This document shows, in pieces, positions 8,876 through 18,565 of a stretch of DNA of 64,000 bases; positions within the stretch are counted from its first letter, which is position 1, and the number at the start of each line of letters is the position of its first letter. The notes under the pieces are model-generated. The model searched no databases and was not told where the DNA came from. It saw nothing but the letters and a program-made list of their open reading frames with translations. This DNA is from Cyclobacterium sp. 1_MG-2023 (GTDB lineage Bacteria > Bacteroidota > Bacteroidia > Cytophagales > Cyclobacteriaceae): positions 48,799 to 112,798 of the forward strand of contig NZ_JAUOPC010000016.1 of the NCBI RefSeq assembly GCF_030546805.1, in the 5' to 3' direction. The position numbers and the translations under genes are program-made.

Positions 8876-9904
8876 ATGGGATTATTCGACTTTTTCTCAA
8901 GTGACATCGCCATTGACTTAGGAACAGCCAATACGCTGATCATACATAAAGAAAAAATTATTGTGGATGAACCATCCATAATCGCTATAGATAAAACCAC
9001 CAATAAAGTATTGGCGGTAGGTCGTGAGGCCATGAACATGCATGAAAAAACTCATGAAAACATCAAGACCATCCGTCCATTAAAGGACGGGGTGATTGCA
9101 GATTTTTATGCGGCTGAGCAAATGATCCGGGGTTTAATTAAAATGATTCCGGGCCACAACAAAGGCATGTTTCCCCAATCTCATAGAATGGTCATCTGTA
9201 TTCCTTCCGGTATCACGGAGGTAGAAAAACGAGCCGTAAGGGATTCGGCAGAACATGCAGGTGGTAAGGAGGTTTATATGGTTTATGAACCAATAGCTGC
9301 TGCTATAGGTATCGGGATTGACATAGAAAAACCTATGGGATCCATGATCGTAGATATTGGTGGAGGTACTACTGAAATTGCCCTAATTGCCCTTTCCGGG
9401 ATAGTTGCAGACCAATCCATAAGGGTTGCCGGTGACACCTTTACTAAGGACATTTTAGATTATATGAGAAGGCAGCACAACCTGCTTATAGGAGAGAGAT
9501 CTGCAGAGAAAGTGAAGATTGCGATTGGTTCTGCCTTAACAGAGCTGGATGATCCGCCGGAAGATTATGAAATCAGAGGTAGAGATTTGATGACAGGCAT
9601 CCCTAAGGTAATTAAAGTTTCTTATTCTGAGATCGCTTTTGCCTTGGACAAGTCGGTATCTAAAATCGAAGAGGCTGTACTTAAAGCATTGGAGATAGCC
9701 CCCCCTGAACTTTCTGCAGACATTTATGACAATGGTATCCACCTAACTGGAGGGGGAGCTTTGTTGAAAGGTTTGGACCGAAGGTTGCATCAAAAAACCA
9801 AGCTGCCCATACACATTGCTGAGGATCCATTGAGAGCCGTGGTGAGGGGTACAGGAAATGCCTTGAAAAATATCAACCAATTCAGAACTGTTCTCATGAC
9901 TTAA
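8876..9904 (+). CDS. mreB: Rod shape-determining actin homologue MreB
   Basis: A 342-residue bacterial actin that forms membrane-associated filaments and guides lateral cell wall synthesis. It has the phosphate-1 motif AIDLGTANTLI (about residues 13-23), phosphate-2 VDIGGGTTEIALI near 160, and the adenosine motif HLTGGGALLKGLDRRL near 290. The length is standard. It is the first gene of a five-gene cell-shape operon (mreB, mreC, mreD, PBP2, rodA) and is seven bases from mreC. Confidence 0.97.
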   Translation: MGLFDFFSSDIAIDLGTANTLIIHKEKIIVDEPSIIAIDKTTNKVLAVGREAMNMHEKTHENIKTIRPLKDGVIADFYAAEQMIRGLIKMIPGHNKGMFPQSHRMVICIPSGITEVEKRAVRDSAEHAGGKEVYMVYEPIAAAIGIGIDIEKPMGSMIVDIGGGTTEIALIALSGIVADQSIRVAGDTFTKDILDYMRRQHNLLIGERSAEKVKIAIGSALTELDDPPEDYEIRGRDLMTGIPKVIKVSYSEIAFALDKSVSKIEEAVLKALEIAPPELSADIYDNGIHLTGGGALLKGLDRRLHQKTKLPIHIAEDPLRAVVRGTGNALKNINQFRTVLMT

Positions 9905-9911
9905 AAAGAAA

Positions 9912-10745
9912 ATGCAACAAATCTTTCTATTTTTATATAGACTAAGGGCATTTATTCTTTTTCTGATTCTGGAATTACTGGCATTGGGGATTATTTTCAC
10001 GCATAATTCACCCCAAGGAGCAGTTTATTTTAATAGTAGCAATAAATTTACGGGGCGATTATTGTCTTCAAAAAACAATTTTGTCTCGTATTTTACCCTC
10101 AATTCTACCAATAAAGCATTGGCTGAAAAAAATGCCTCCTTGCTTAATCGGTTGGATAGAATGACTGCTATTACTGATTCCGCTCATTTCAATTTAGACA
10201 GTTCCCTTAGTAATAATTTCAACTTCTGGTCGGCAAGGGTGATAAATAACTCAATCAACCTAAGTCAAAATTATATCACGCTGAATAAAGGCAGTTTAGA
10301 CGGTGTGGAGGAAGGCATGGGGGTTTTCAATGAACAAGGAATTGTTGGTCGGGTAAAAGGTACGAGCAGTCATTTTTCTTCTGTAATATCTTTGTTGCAC
10401 ACAGACCTTCTGATTTCATCCAAAATAAAGAAATCAGAAGTCTTTGGCTCTACAAAATGGGATGGCGTAAACTCCAATGAAGCAAAACTGCTTTACGTTC
10501 CCCGCCATGTAAAGGTGGAACCTGGACAAGAAATTGTAACTTCGGGATACAATGCAGTATTTCCTGAAGGCTTACCCATTGGTAAAGTGAAGGAAGTTTC
10601 CCAAGGAAGTGAGACCAATTATCTAGACATTACGATTAGTTTAGGAGCGGACTTTAGTAAACTCAACTTCGTATATCTGGTAAAAAATGATCTCCGTGAA
10701 GAAATAGATAGTTTGGAAATGGAAATGGTGACCCCTAATCAATGA
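9912..10745 (+). CDS. mreC: Rod shape-determining protein MreC
   Basis: A 277-residue bitopic inner membrane protein. A cytoplasmic N-terminus precedes one transmembrane helix (about 13-31), a coiled-coil-like stretch (about 60-85), and the two beta-barrel domains of the MreC periplasmic region. The family signature is NKGSLDGVEEGMGVFNEQGIVGRV (residues about 125-148). MreC bridges MreB, MreD and PBP2/RodA in the elongasome. The last four bases overlap the mreD start (ATGA), suggesting translational coupling. Confidence 0.93.
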   Translation: MQQIFLFLYRLRAFILFLILELLALGIIFTHNSPQGAVYFNSSNKFTGRLLSSKNNFVSYFTLNSTNKALAEKNASLLNRLDRMTAITDSAHFNLDSSLSNNFNFWSARVINNSINLSQNYITLNKGSLDGVEEGMGVFNEQGIVGRVKGTSSHFSSVISLLHTDLLISSKIKKSEVFGSTKWDGVNSNEAKLLYVPRHVKVEPGQEIVTSGYNAVFPEGLPIGKVKEVSQGSETNYLDITISLGADFSKLNFVYLVKNDLREEIDSLEMEMVTPNQ

Positions 10746-11263
10746 CAACAATTAAAATACTCAAGTATAGCTTAAGCTTTTTTATTTACTTTCTGATTCA
10801 GGTATTTATCCTGAAGGATTTGGTCTTATTTGGTTATGCATTTTGCTTTTTATACGTGTTTTTCCTTCTAAACCTGCCCCATGAAGTCCCCACAATCCCG
10901 CTCTTGTTAATTGGTTTTTTCTTGGGCTTGCTAATCGATTTATTTTATGACAGTTTCGGAATTCATGCCGCCAGCACTGTTTTTCTGGCTTTTGTTCGCA
11001 ATACCTGGATAAAAGTAATCATGCCCACAGGAGGATATGATGATAACGTGCCCCCTACTTTATTAAATACTGGAATAGGCTGGTACATTTTTTATAGCTT
11101 ACCACTAATCCTCATTCATCATTTTATATTTTTTTATATTGATAGTTTAGGAACACAATTGTACCTCCCGCTCGTTATAAGAGTATTGAGCAGTATGGTT
11201 TTCACATTTCTATTGGGAACCATCGTTCAGGCTATATTTTACAAAAAAGAAAGGGTAGTATAA
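10742..11263 (+). CDS. mreD: Rod shape-determining protein MreD
   Basis: A 173-residue protein with five to six hydrophobic helices and few soluble residues, which is the normal MreD layout. The GLLIDLFYDSFGIHAA segment corresponds to the most conserved part of the family. It overlaps mreC by four bases and its stop directly abuts the ATG of the PBP2 gene. MreD is weakly conserved, so gene order carries much of the identification. Confidence 0.88.
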   Translation: MTTIKILKYSLSFFIYFLIQVFILKDLVLFGYAFCFLYVFFLLNLPHEVPTIPLLLIGFFLGLLIDLFYDSFGIHAASTVFLAFVRNTWIKVIMPTGGYDDNVPPTLLNTGIGWYIFYSLPLILIHHFIFFYIDSLGTQLYLPLVIRVLSSMVFTFLLGTIVQAIFYKKERVV

Positions 11264-13066
11264 ATGTACACAGGTAGGTCTTTAGTCGTTGCCATAACCA
11301 TTGGGGTAATTGCTTTAATTTTATTGGGCAAATTATTTTTGATACAAGTAACGGATGATAGCTATCTAAGAAAAGCAGAGCGAAATGCCATTCAGAGAGT
11401 AGTAGACCACCCTTACCGGGGCTTGGTTTATGACAGAAACAATTCATTAATGGTATTCAATGACCCTGTCTTTGACCTAATGGTTATCCCTAAAGATTTC
11501 AGCCTAAAAGATACCACCAGGTTTTGTGAGTTATTTGAAATAGAAAAAGAAAATTTAATTAAGAATTTCACTGCCGCTAAACAATATTCTTGGGTAAAAC
11601 CATACCCTTTAATCAAGCAAATTTCTAAAGAGGATTTTGCCAAAGTCCAAGATTTTCTCATCGATTACAAAGGCCTTTTTGTTATGACCAGATCTGTGCG
11701 TTCCTACCCGAGATCTTCAGCAGCGAATGTTTTGGGTTATATTGGAGAAATCAGCGGTTCTCAACTTTCCCGAGACAGTAGCAACTATTATGTCCAGGGT
11801 GATTATGTAGGCCATAGTGGAATCGAAGCTTATTATGAACCTGAGCTTCGTGGTAAAAAAGGCGTAAAATACAAATTGGTCAACGTAAGAGGAATAGAAA
11901 AAGGAGCCTTCAAAAACGGTGATCTAGACACCATGTCTGTTCCTGGTGAAAACCTCCAGTCTACCATAGACTTAAACTTGCAACTTTATGGTGAACAGCT
12001 TATGGAAGGTAAGCGAGGCTCCGTGGTGGCCATCGAGCCTAAGACCGGAGAGATTCTTTCTATCATTTCTGCTCCCTCTTATGACCCCAATGTACTCACC
12101 GGAGCAAAGTTTGGAGAAAACTATGAAGTTTTGAATAAAGACCCGGAAAAACCATTATTTAATCGACCAATCATGGCCATGTATCCCCCGGGTTCAATAT
12201 TTAAGATTGTACAATCCCTAATCGGCCTTCAAGAGGGAATCATCACGCCAAACACGACTTTTGCTTGTAACAAGGCATTGGTTAATTGCCACAATCACCC
12301 CTCTCCTGTAAACCTTTTTGGTGCCATCAGAAATTCATGCAATCCCTATTACCATCAAGCATTTAGGCAAGTAATCAATCAGGAAATTTCTTCCAACACC
12401 TATACGGATACGCAAATAGGATTGGACAAATGGAGAGAGTCTGTGCTGAAATTTGGATTGAGTAATCGACTTGGGATAGATACCCATGGTGAAAAGTCGG
12501 GTTCAATCCCTTCAAGTGCCCTCTATGATAAAATTTATGGGAAAGGGCGTTGGAAATATTCAACCATTTACTCTTTGTCTATTGGGCAGGGTGAAATGTT
12601 GGTTACGCCACTTCAAATGGCAAATCTAGCAGCCATTTTTGCCAATAAGGGCTATTATTATACGCCGCATCTGGTTAAGGCCATCAACGACGATCCCTCC
12701 AGAATACCGGATAAGTTCAAAGAAAAAAGAGATTCCGGAATTGATGCCAAACATTTCGATTTGATACAGGATGCAATGGCCGAGGCGCTATATGGCACTG
12801 CCACCAGGGCCATAATGGAAGACATAGAAATTGCCGGAAAGACCGGAACAGCCCAAAACCCTGCGGGAGAAGACCATTCGGTTTTTATTGCTTTTGCTCC
12901 CAAAGATAATCCGAAAATTGCCATTTCAGTCTATGTGGAAAATGCAGGATGGGGAGGAAGAGCAGCGGCAAGTACTGCGAGCCTTTTGATAGAAAAGTAC
13001 CTGACAGGGGAAGTCAATAGACCGGAGTTGGAGGAATATGTGCTAAAAGGAGATTTTATTTACTAA
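11264..13066 (+). CDS. mrdA: Penicillin-binding protein 2, elongasome transpeptidase
   Basis: A 600-residue class B PBP that crosslinks peptidoglycan during cell elongation. It has an N-terminal membrane anchor (about 7-25), then the PBP dimerisation domain containing NVLGYIGEIS. The transpeptidase domain has all three active-site motifs: SIFK at 311-314 (nucleophile Ser311), SCN at 358-360, and KTG at 526-528 (AGKTGTAQNP). It directly follows mreD (stop and start adjacent) and directly precedes rodA, its glycosyltransferase partner. All catalytic residues are intact. Confidence 0.96.
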   Translation: MYTGRSLVVAITIGVIALILLGKLFLIQVTDDSYLRKAERNAIQRVVDHPYRGLVYDRNNSLMVFNDPVFDLMVIPKDFSLKDTTRFCELFEIEKENLIKNFTAAKQYSWVKPYPLIKQISKEDFAKVQDFLIDYKGLFVMTRSVRSYPRSSAANVLGYIGEISGSQLSRDSSNYYVQGDYVGHSGIEAYYEPELRGKKGVKYKLVNVRGIEKGAFKNGDLDTMSVPGENLQSTIDLNLQLYGEQLMEGKRGSVVAIEPKTGEILSIISAPSYDPNVLTGAKFGENYEVLNKDPEKPLFNRPIMAMYPPGSIFKIVQSLIGLQEGIITPNTTFACNKALVNCHNHPSPVNLFGAIRNSCNPYYHQAFRQVINQEISSNTYTDTQIGLDKWRESVLKFGLSNRLGIDTHGEKSGSIPSSALYDKIYGKGRWKYSTIYSLSIGQGEMLVTPLQMANLAAIFANKGYYYTPHLVKAINDDPSRIPDKFKEKRDSGIDAKHFDLIQDAMAEALYGTATRAIMEDIEIAGKTGTAQNPAGEDHSVFIAFAPKDNPKIAISVYVENAGWGGRAAASTASLLIEKYLTGEVNRPELEEYVLKGDFIY

Positions 13067-14341
13067 GTGAGACAGAAAGACACCAATTTACATAAAATAG
13101 ACTGGGTTACCATAGGGCTATATTTTGCACTTGTTTTCATTGGCTGGCTAAATATTTATGCTGCAGTATATGATGAACAAAACGCCACATCCATATTTGA
13201 CTTTTCCATAAATTCAGGGAAACAATTGATATGGATTGGAACGGCCGTAATATTGATCATTATCATTATGGTAGCAGACTACCGACTATTCCACAACCTT
13301 AGTCTGGTATTGTATGCTGTTTTTATCCTTATACTTTTGCTCACCCCTTTTATAGGTAAAGAGATCAATGGCCAAAGGGCTTGGTTTGAACTGGGGATTT
13401 TCAGGTTACAGCCAGCAGAGTTTACCAAATTTGCCACAGCATTGGTTTTGGCCAAGTTAATGGAAAATCCAAGTTTTGATTTAAGTAAGCTTAAAGATCA
13501 AATGAAAGCTGTAGGGCTGATCTTTCTTCCCATTGCGCTTATCTTACTTCAGCCTGACACAGGTACAGCCATGGTCTACAGTGCTTTTTTTATCATGCTT
13601 TACAGGGAAGGCATGCCTCAGAAGTACTATGTTATCGGCTTGTCTTTGGTGGGATTGACGATTCTTACCTTAGCCATTGAAAACAATCTTTATCTGTTTG
13701 GAAGCATTGCTGCGCTTATCCTCCTATTGATAATATTGAGTAAAAAGTCGTGGAAAAATGCTTTGGGATTTCTTCTATTAGGCTGCATCATGACCGCCTA
13801 TGCCTTAAGCCTGGACTATGTAGTAGAAAAGCTCCCCGATCACCAACAAAACAGAATCATGGTATTGTTTGATCCGGGTGTAGACCCTTTGGGTGTTGGT
13901 TGGAATGTTACTCAATCTAAAATCGCCATTGGTTCCGGAGGTTTATTGGGGAAGGGTTACCTAGAAGGCACCCAGACAAAATTTGACTTTGTCCCTGAAC
14001 AGCACACAGACTTTATTTTTTGTACTTTGGGAGAAGAATTTGGATGGATAGGCAGCCTGGTTATGATTTCCTTATTTGTGGCTTTATTGCTTCGGCTCGT
14101 CTTTCTGGCAGAAAGACAGAAAACACGCTTTTCAAGGATTTATGGGTATTGTGTGGTAAGCTTATTGTTTTTCCACTTTACGATCAATATAGCCATGACC
14201 ATCGGCCTATTTCCTGTAGTAGGTATTCCCCTTCCATTTTTTAGTTATGGCGGATCTTCTCTTTGGTCATTTACTATATTGCTATTTATCTTCATTAAGC
14301 TTGACTCCAATAGAATTCAAATACTTGGAAGGAGTTACTAG
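13067..14341 (+). CDS. rodA: Rod shape-determining peptidoglycan polymerase RodA, GTG start
   Basis: A 424-residue SEDS-family polytopic membrane protein that polymerises lipid II into glycan strands with PBP2. Family motifs are present: INGQRAWFELGIFRLQPAEFTKF near 105, LLQPDTGTA near 163, DFVFC-like HTDFIFCTLGEEFGW near 310, and GIPLPFFSYGGSS near 385. The start is a GTG at 13067, which immediately follows the PBP2 stop (TAAGTG). No ATG occurs before the first membrane helix, so GTG is the best start. It is the last gene of the shape operon. Confidence 0.95.
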   Translation: MRQKDTNLHKIDWVTIGLYFALVFIGWLNIYAAVYDEQNATSIFDFSINSGKQLIWIGTAVILIIIIMVADYRLFHNLSLVLYAVFILILLLTPFIGKEINGQRAWFELGIFRLQPAEFTKFATALVLAKLMENPSFDLSKLKDQMKAVGLIFLPIALILLQPDTGTAMVYSAFFIMLYREGMPQKYYVIGLSLVGLTILTLAIENNLYLFGSIAALILLLIILSKKSWKNALGFLLLGCIMTAYALSLDYVVEKLPDHQQNRIMVLFDPGVDPLGVGWNVTQSKIAIGSGGLLGKGYLEGTQTKFDFVPEQHTDFIFCTLGEEFGWIGSLVMISLFVALLLRLVFLAERQKTRFSRIYGYCVVSLLFFHFTINIAMTIGLFPVVGIPLPFFSYGGSSLWSFTILLFIFIKLDSNRIQILGRSY

Positions 14342-14643
14342 CTATAGAACTGAACCTTGACAGCCTTACTATGCAAACAAAGAATTCTATTGGCTAAGAT
14401 AGCTCAAACGGATTGTGCAATAGGATTCATGAATGGGTTGCAATCTCCAAACAGCAACGGAGTGACCTATTTTGAATTGGTTACACCAAGTAATAAAAGC
14501 TCTATTGCATATTGCGGGTTTATACATTTAATCGCTGTCCTATAAATGGAAGCTATTTTGGCGGTACTGTTCTTCTTCAACAATACCGCCAAAATTGTTC
14601 TCCACCAAGGTTAGTGATTTATCTATCGAAGTTAAAACCAAAT
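14342..14643. other. Intergenic region between convergent rodA and glpF
   Basis: About 300 bases holding no convincing gene. The only clear structure is the hairpin at 14555-14595. A 62-codon frame at 14357-14545 has an unconvincing composition and was not accepted. Confidence 0.5.
14555..14595. terminator. Hairpin between convergent rodA and glpF
   Basis: A 12-bp perfect stem (ATTTTGGCGGTA / TACCGCCAAAAT) with a 17-base loop. There is no long T run on either side, so it may be a weak bidirectional terminator or an mRNA-stabilising stem. Confidence 0.5.
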
Positions 14644-15390
14644 TTAAGTAGCCGGGGTGTTGCCTAAGAGAATAAAAAGCCCTCCAGCTAAAGCAGCACC
14701 TAAAAGCGGACCTACAATAGGCACCCAACTGTAACTCCAATCAGAACTGCCTTTTCCCTTGATAGGAAGTAATTGATGCATGAACCTAGGCCCCAAGTCT
14801 CTGGCCGGGTTGATGGCATAACCTGTGGTACCACCTAAGGAAAGACCTATTACCCAAACTAAAAAGGCAACAGGCAAAGCACCTATGGAACCCAGTCCAA
14901 TTGGAGTGCCATTTCCATCATCTATAACCGGACCGGTGGAATAAAGAATAACAATAATGAGTACGAAAGTACCGACCACCTCAGAAATAAAGTTTGAAGA
15001 CAAATTCCTAATAGCAGGAGCTGTACCAAATGGAGCGAATTTTAACCCAGGGTCCTCGGTAATGTCAAAATGATCCTTATAAATCAAATAAGCCACTCCG
15101 GCTCCGAGCATTGCGCCCAACACTTGGGCCAAAACATAACCCGGTAGCAACTCCCATCCAAAATCACCTACAACAGCCAATGCCAGGCTAACTGCAGGAT
15201 TCAGGTGAGCCCCACTATGCGGTCCTGCCACTACCACACCGATAAAAACCCCTAAAGCCCAAGCAGTCGTAATGACTATCCATCCTGAATTTTGACCTTT
15301 GGTTTGGTTTAATACTACATTGGCTACTACCCCTGACCCCATGGCCAATAGCAAAGCCGTTCCTATAAATTCAGCTATATAGACGTTCAT
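14644..15390 (-). CDS. glpF: Glycerol facilitator GlpF (aquaglyceroporin)
   Basis: A 248-residue member of the major intrinsic protein family with six membrane helices. Both NPA boxes are present: HLNPAVSLA (NPA at 64-66) and INPARDLGP (NPA at 194-196). The Asp after NPAR (NPARD) is typical of glycerol facilitators rather than pure water channels. It lies two bases after glpK in the same operon, which supports glycerol as the substrate. It is the last gene of glpD-glpK-glpF and converges on rodA. Confidence 0.94.
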   Translation of the reverse strand: MNVYIAEFIGTALLLAMGSGVVANVVLNQTKGQNSGWIVITTAWALGVFIGVVVAGPHSGAHLNPAVSLALAVVGDFGWELLPGYVLAQVLGAMLGAGVAYLIYKDHFDITEDPGLKFAPFGTAPAIRNLSSNFISEVVGTFVLIIVILYSTGPVIDDGNGTPIGLGSIGALPVAFLVWVIGLSLGGTTGYAINPARDLGPRFMHQLLPIKGKGSSDWSYSWVPIVGPLLGAALAGGLFILLGNTPAT

Positions 15391-15392
15391 AA

Positions 15393-16895
15393 TTAATCGT
15401 TTAGCCAGTTTAATGAACGTTCTACTGCTTTATGCCAATAGTTTAAGGTTGGTTGCATGCTTGCAGCATCCTGCTTGGGTTCAAAAGATTCATCCGCTTT
15501 CCATAGCCCTCTGATTTCATCTAAATCCTTCCAATAACCAACAGCAAGCCCTGCAAGATAGGCGGCTCCCAATGCCGTGGTTTCGATGATTTCCGGCCTC
15601 TTAATCGAACATTGGTTTAAATCTGCTTGAAATTGCATTAAGAAATTATTGGCAGTAGCTCCACCATCTACACGCATTTCTTTGGTTTCTTCACCTGCAT
15701 CTTTTTCCATGGCCTTCAATACATCATGCACTTGAAATGCAATGGCTTCCAACCCGGCCCTGGTCATATGTGCTTTAGTGGTTCCTCTGGTGATACCAAA
15801 AAATGCTCCCCTGGCTTCCTGGTCCCAATAGGGTGCTCCCATCCCCGTTAAAGCAGGGACAAAATACACGCCTCCATTGTCTTCCAAACCTGAAGCCATT
15901 GCTTCACTGTCCTTGGCATCTTGAAACAAGGATAACCCATCTCTAAGCCATTGAATGCCTGCTCCACCAATAAATACACTTCCTTCCAAGGCATAATTGA
16001 CCTTGTCTCCTATTTGCCAAGCCACTGTTGTCAAAAGTTTGTTATTGGATTTCACAGGCTTTTCACCTGTATTCATTACCAAAAAGCAACCGGTCCCATA
16101 GGTGGTCTTGGCCATGCCCGGATCTGTACACAGCTGCCCAAAAAGGGCTGCCTGCTGGTCACCGGCAATGCCTGCGATAGGGATTTTTGCAGACAATAAA
16201 TTTCCGGAAGTATGTCCATACACTTCACTGCTTGATTTAACTTCAGGCAAAATAGAAGCCGGAATACCCAAAAGATCAAGCAATTCCTGATCCCATTGTC
16301 TTTCATGGATATTGAAAAGCATGGTTCTGCTGGCATTGGTAATGTCTGTAATATGCTCTTTTCCTGCAGTCATTTTCCAAACAAGCCAGCTGTCCACAGT
16401 ACCGAAACACAGCTCTCCTTTTTCGGCTTTTTCCTTGGCACCATCAACATTCTCAAGTATCCATTTGATCTTAGTCCCTGAAAAATAAGCATCGATTATC
16501 AAGCCCGTCTTGCTCTGAACCAAATCGGAATGGCCTTCCTCTTTTAGTTTGTTACAGTAAGCAGCTGTTCGTCGATCCTGCCATACAATGGCGTTGAAAA
16601 CAGGCTCTCCTGTCTCTCTGTCCCAAATAATGGTTGTTTCTCTTTGGTTGGTGATGCCTATGGCTGCAACTTGGCTCGAGGTAATATTGGCTTTGGTTAT
16701 GGCTTCGGTGGCCACTGAGGCTTGCGAAGTCCATATCTCCTTAGGATCGTGTTCAACCCAGCCGGTTTTCGGAAAAAATTGTTCGAAATCTTTTTGAGCG
16801 GAAGCTACAATTTGGCCTTCCTTGTTGAAAATTATGGCCCTTGAACTGGTGGTCCCCTGGTCCATGGCCATTAAGTATTGGTTATTTGGGTTCAT
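15393..16895 (-). CDS. glpK: Glycerol kinase GlpK
   Basis: A 500-residue FGGY-family kinase that phosphorylates glycerol to sn-glycerol 3-phosphate with ATP. Motifs include [12 protein letters not shown] near the N-terminus (phosphate binding), ITNQRET and WQDRRT (glycerol binding), [12 protein letters not shown] [14 protein letters not shown] near 265, and the C-terminal signature [19 protein letters not shown]. The length is typical. It sits 10 bases after glpD and two bases before glpF. Control is probably through the divergent DeoR-type regulator. Confidence 0.97.
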   Translation of the reverse strand: MNPNNQYLMAMDQGTTSSRAIIFNKEGQIVASAQKDFEQFFPKTGWVEHDPKEIWTSQASVATEAITKANITSSQVAAIGITNQRETTIIWDRETGEPVFNAIVWQDRRTAAYCNKLKEEGHSDLVQSKTGLIIDAYFSGTKIKWILENVDGAKEKAEKGELCFGTVDSWLVWKMTAGKEHITDITNASRTMLFNIHERQWDQELLDLLGIPASILPEVKSSSEVYGHTSGNLLSAKIPIAGIAGDQQAALFGQLCTDPGMAKTTYGTGCFLVMNTGEKPVKSNNKLLTTVAWQIGDKVNYALEGSVFIGGAGIQWLRDGLSLFQDAKDSEAMASGLEDNGGVYFVPALTGMGAPYWDQEARGAFFGITRGTTKAHMTRAGLEAIAFQVHDVLKAMEKDAGEETKEMRVDGGATANNFLMQFQADLNQCSIKRPEIIETTALGAAYLAGLAVGYWKDLDEIRGLWKADESFEPKQDAASMQPTLNYWHKAVERSLNWLND

Positions 16896-16905
16896 TGAGT
16901 TTTAG

Positions 16906-18468
16906 CTATTTTATTAAGTACTTCTTGGCTAATTTATTAAATTCTTCCAACTCTTCAGTTATCCAAGCCTCATCTTTCTTAAGTTCTTTTGCCATAATCT
17001 CGGCTACTTTAGGGGCCATTTGCATGGAAGCTTTGGCATCAAGTAATAATATCCTACAACGTCTCGAGAGGAAATCTTCAATTTTCAAAGCCATTTCTTC
17101 CCTTACAGCCCACACCACTTCCGCGGCGGTATAAGGATAGGCTTCATGCAATCGTTCCTTCAATTCAGGTCTTTGCTTTTGCAAGTCCAAAACCAAAGCA
17201 GCATCTGCTCCATATAATTGCAAATGTCCCTCAATTTCTTCTTCACTATAGCCATGAAGATGCTTTTCTGCAGAGCTGCTTGCTAACTTTTGCAAACCAT
17301 GATTTTTAAAATGGGCATCTACCGTATCTTCGCCCATTTTTCTAAAGGTAGTCCACTTGCCACCTGTGATGGTTATTAGATTGCTTTTTGAAACAATAAC
17401 TTTGTGACTTCTGGAAATTTCCTTGGTTTTGGTACTGCCCTCTTTTGGAGCCGCAAGTGGCCTAAGACCTGCGAAAACTGAGAGCACATCCGATCGCTTT
17501 GGAGGTCTTACCAAATAGTTTTTGGCTGTTTCCAATATAAAATTAATTTCGGAAGCCAAAGGTCTTGGCTCCATCTTAGGCTTTTTCACCAAAGTATCAG
17601 TAGTACCAACTACCAATTTCCCTTCCCAAGGTACTGCAAATAAAACCCTCCCATCAGAGGTCTCCGGAATCATTAAGGCATCTTCTCCCCCCAAAAATGA
17701 ACTGTCCATTACCAAGTGAATACCTTGACTAGGTTGTATCATTTTAGGAGCCTCAGGATTGTCCATTTGTAGAATTTTGTCTGCAAATACTCCGGTGGCA
17801 TTGACAACAGATTTAGCAGATATCCTGTAATTGGTTTTGCCTATTAAATCCCTAAATACCAACCCATTAATTTTTCCATCTTCTCCCTTGGTCAACTTAT
17901 TGACCCTGGCATAATTAAGGATACAGCCTCCCATTTCTATACAGGTTTTTGCAATGGCCAAGGCTAGCCTTGCATCATCGAATTGTCCATCATGGTACAA
18001 AATCCCACCTTTTAAGCCTCTTTGTTTGATTTGTGGTAGCCTTTTAATTGTCTCTTCCTTAGAAACAAACATGGATTTCCCCAAGCGTAAACTACCGGCC
18101 ATCCAATCGTAAATTTTAAGCCCTAGCCCATACTTCAAGCGGTCAAAATAGGTATATAGTGGGATTACAAAGGGTTGATTAATGGTTAGGTGTGGCGCAT
18201 TTTTCAATAAACGCCCGCGCTCCTTTAAGGCTTCTAATACCAAACCCACTTCTCCTTGTGCCAAATAGCGCACCCCGCCGTGCACCAATTTTGTACTCCT
18301 GCTGGAAGTCCCTTTAGCAAAATCTGATTTTTCTAGCAATAAGACTTTTAATCCTCTGGACAAAGCATCCAGTGCAACCCCTAACCCGGAGGCTCCCCCT
18401 CCAATAATTACCAGGTCCCAACTTCCCTTCTCCTCTTTGATTCTCGATAAACTGTTTTCTCTATTCAT
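16906..18468 (-). CDS. glpD: FAD-dependent glycerol-3-phosphate dehydrogenase GlpD
   Basis: A 520-residue flavoprotein that oxidises glycerol 3-phosphate to dihydroxyacetone phosphate and passes electrons to quinone. The N-terminal FAD motif is VIIGGGASGLGVALDALSRG (about 20-39), followed by the GlpD signatures KGTSSRSTKLVHGGVRYL and VVNATGVFAD, and a C-terminal GlpD-type helical domain (about 390-520). It is the first gene of the glpD-glpK-glpF operon. A candidate promoter on this strand (TACTTTAG at 18494-18487 with TTTG at 18521-18518) lies within the purine-rich repeats shared with the regulator. Confidence 0.96.
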   Translation of the reverse strand: MNRENSLSRIKEEKGSWDLVIIGGGASGLGVALDALSRGLKVLLLEKSDFAKGTSSRSTKLVHGGVRYLAQGEVGLVLEALKERGRLLKNAPHLTINQPFVIPLYTYFDRLKYGLGLKIYDWMAGSLRLGKSMFVSKEETIKRLPQIKQRGLKGGILYHDGQFDDARLALAIAKTCIEMGGCILNYARVNKLTKGEDGKINGLVFRDLIGKTNYRISAKSVVNATGVFADKILQMDNPEAPKMIQPSQGIHLVMDSSFLGGEDALMIPETSDGRVLFAVPWEGKLVVGTTDTLVKKPKMEPRPLASEINFILETAKNYLVRPPKRSDVLSVFAGLRPLAAPKEGSTKTKEISRSHKVIVSKSNLITITGGKWTTFRKMGEDTVDAHFKNHGLQKLASSSAEKHLHGYSEEEIEGHLQLYGADAALVLDLQKQRPELKERLHEAYPYTAAEVVWAVREEMALKIEDFLSRRCRILLLDAKASMQMAPKVAEIMAKELKKDEAWITEELEEFNKLAKKYLIK

Positions 18469-18503
18469 TGCCGGCTATTTACTCCACTAAAGTAACACAA
18501 AGA

Positions 18504-18528
18504 GAAATAAAAAGAAACAAAAGGAAAT
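18504..18528. promoter_or_regulatory. Candidate operator: three GAAAY repeats at 10-bp spacing
   Basis: Between the divergent glpD and glpR starts, GAAAT (18504), GAAAC (18514) and GAAAT (18524) recur at exactly 10-bp steps, so they lie on one face of the helix. Some DeoR-family regulators bind directly repeated TTTC-type elements, which these are on the minus strand. They overlap the candidate -33 box for glpD. Binding is an inference. Confidence 0.45.
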
Positions 18529-18536
18529 CATTTTCG

Positions 18537-18544
18537 TATATTTG
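18537..18544 (+). promoter_or_regulatory. Candidate -7 promoter box for glpR
   Basis: TATATTTG fits the Bacteroidota TAnnTTTG consensus. Transcription would begin near 18550, which excludes the TTG at 18542 as start codon and favours the ATG at 18566. Confidence 0.5.
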
Positions 18545-18565
18545 AACCTCATTATTTCTCGAATT

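Noticed and set aside
14357..14545. 62-codon open frame between rodA and glpF
   Set aside because: No promoter box, signal or recognisable motif; composition is unlike neighbouring genes and it runs toward the rodA/glpF intergenic hairpin.
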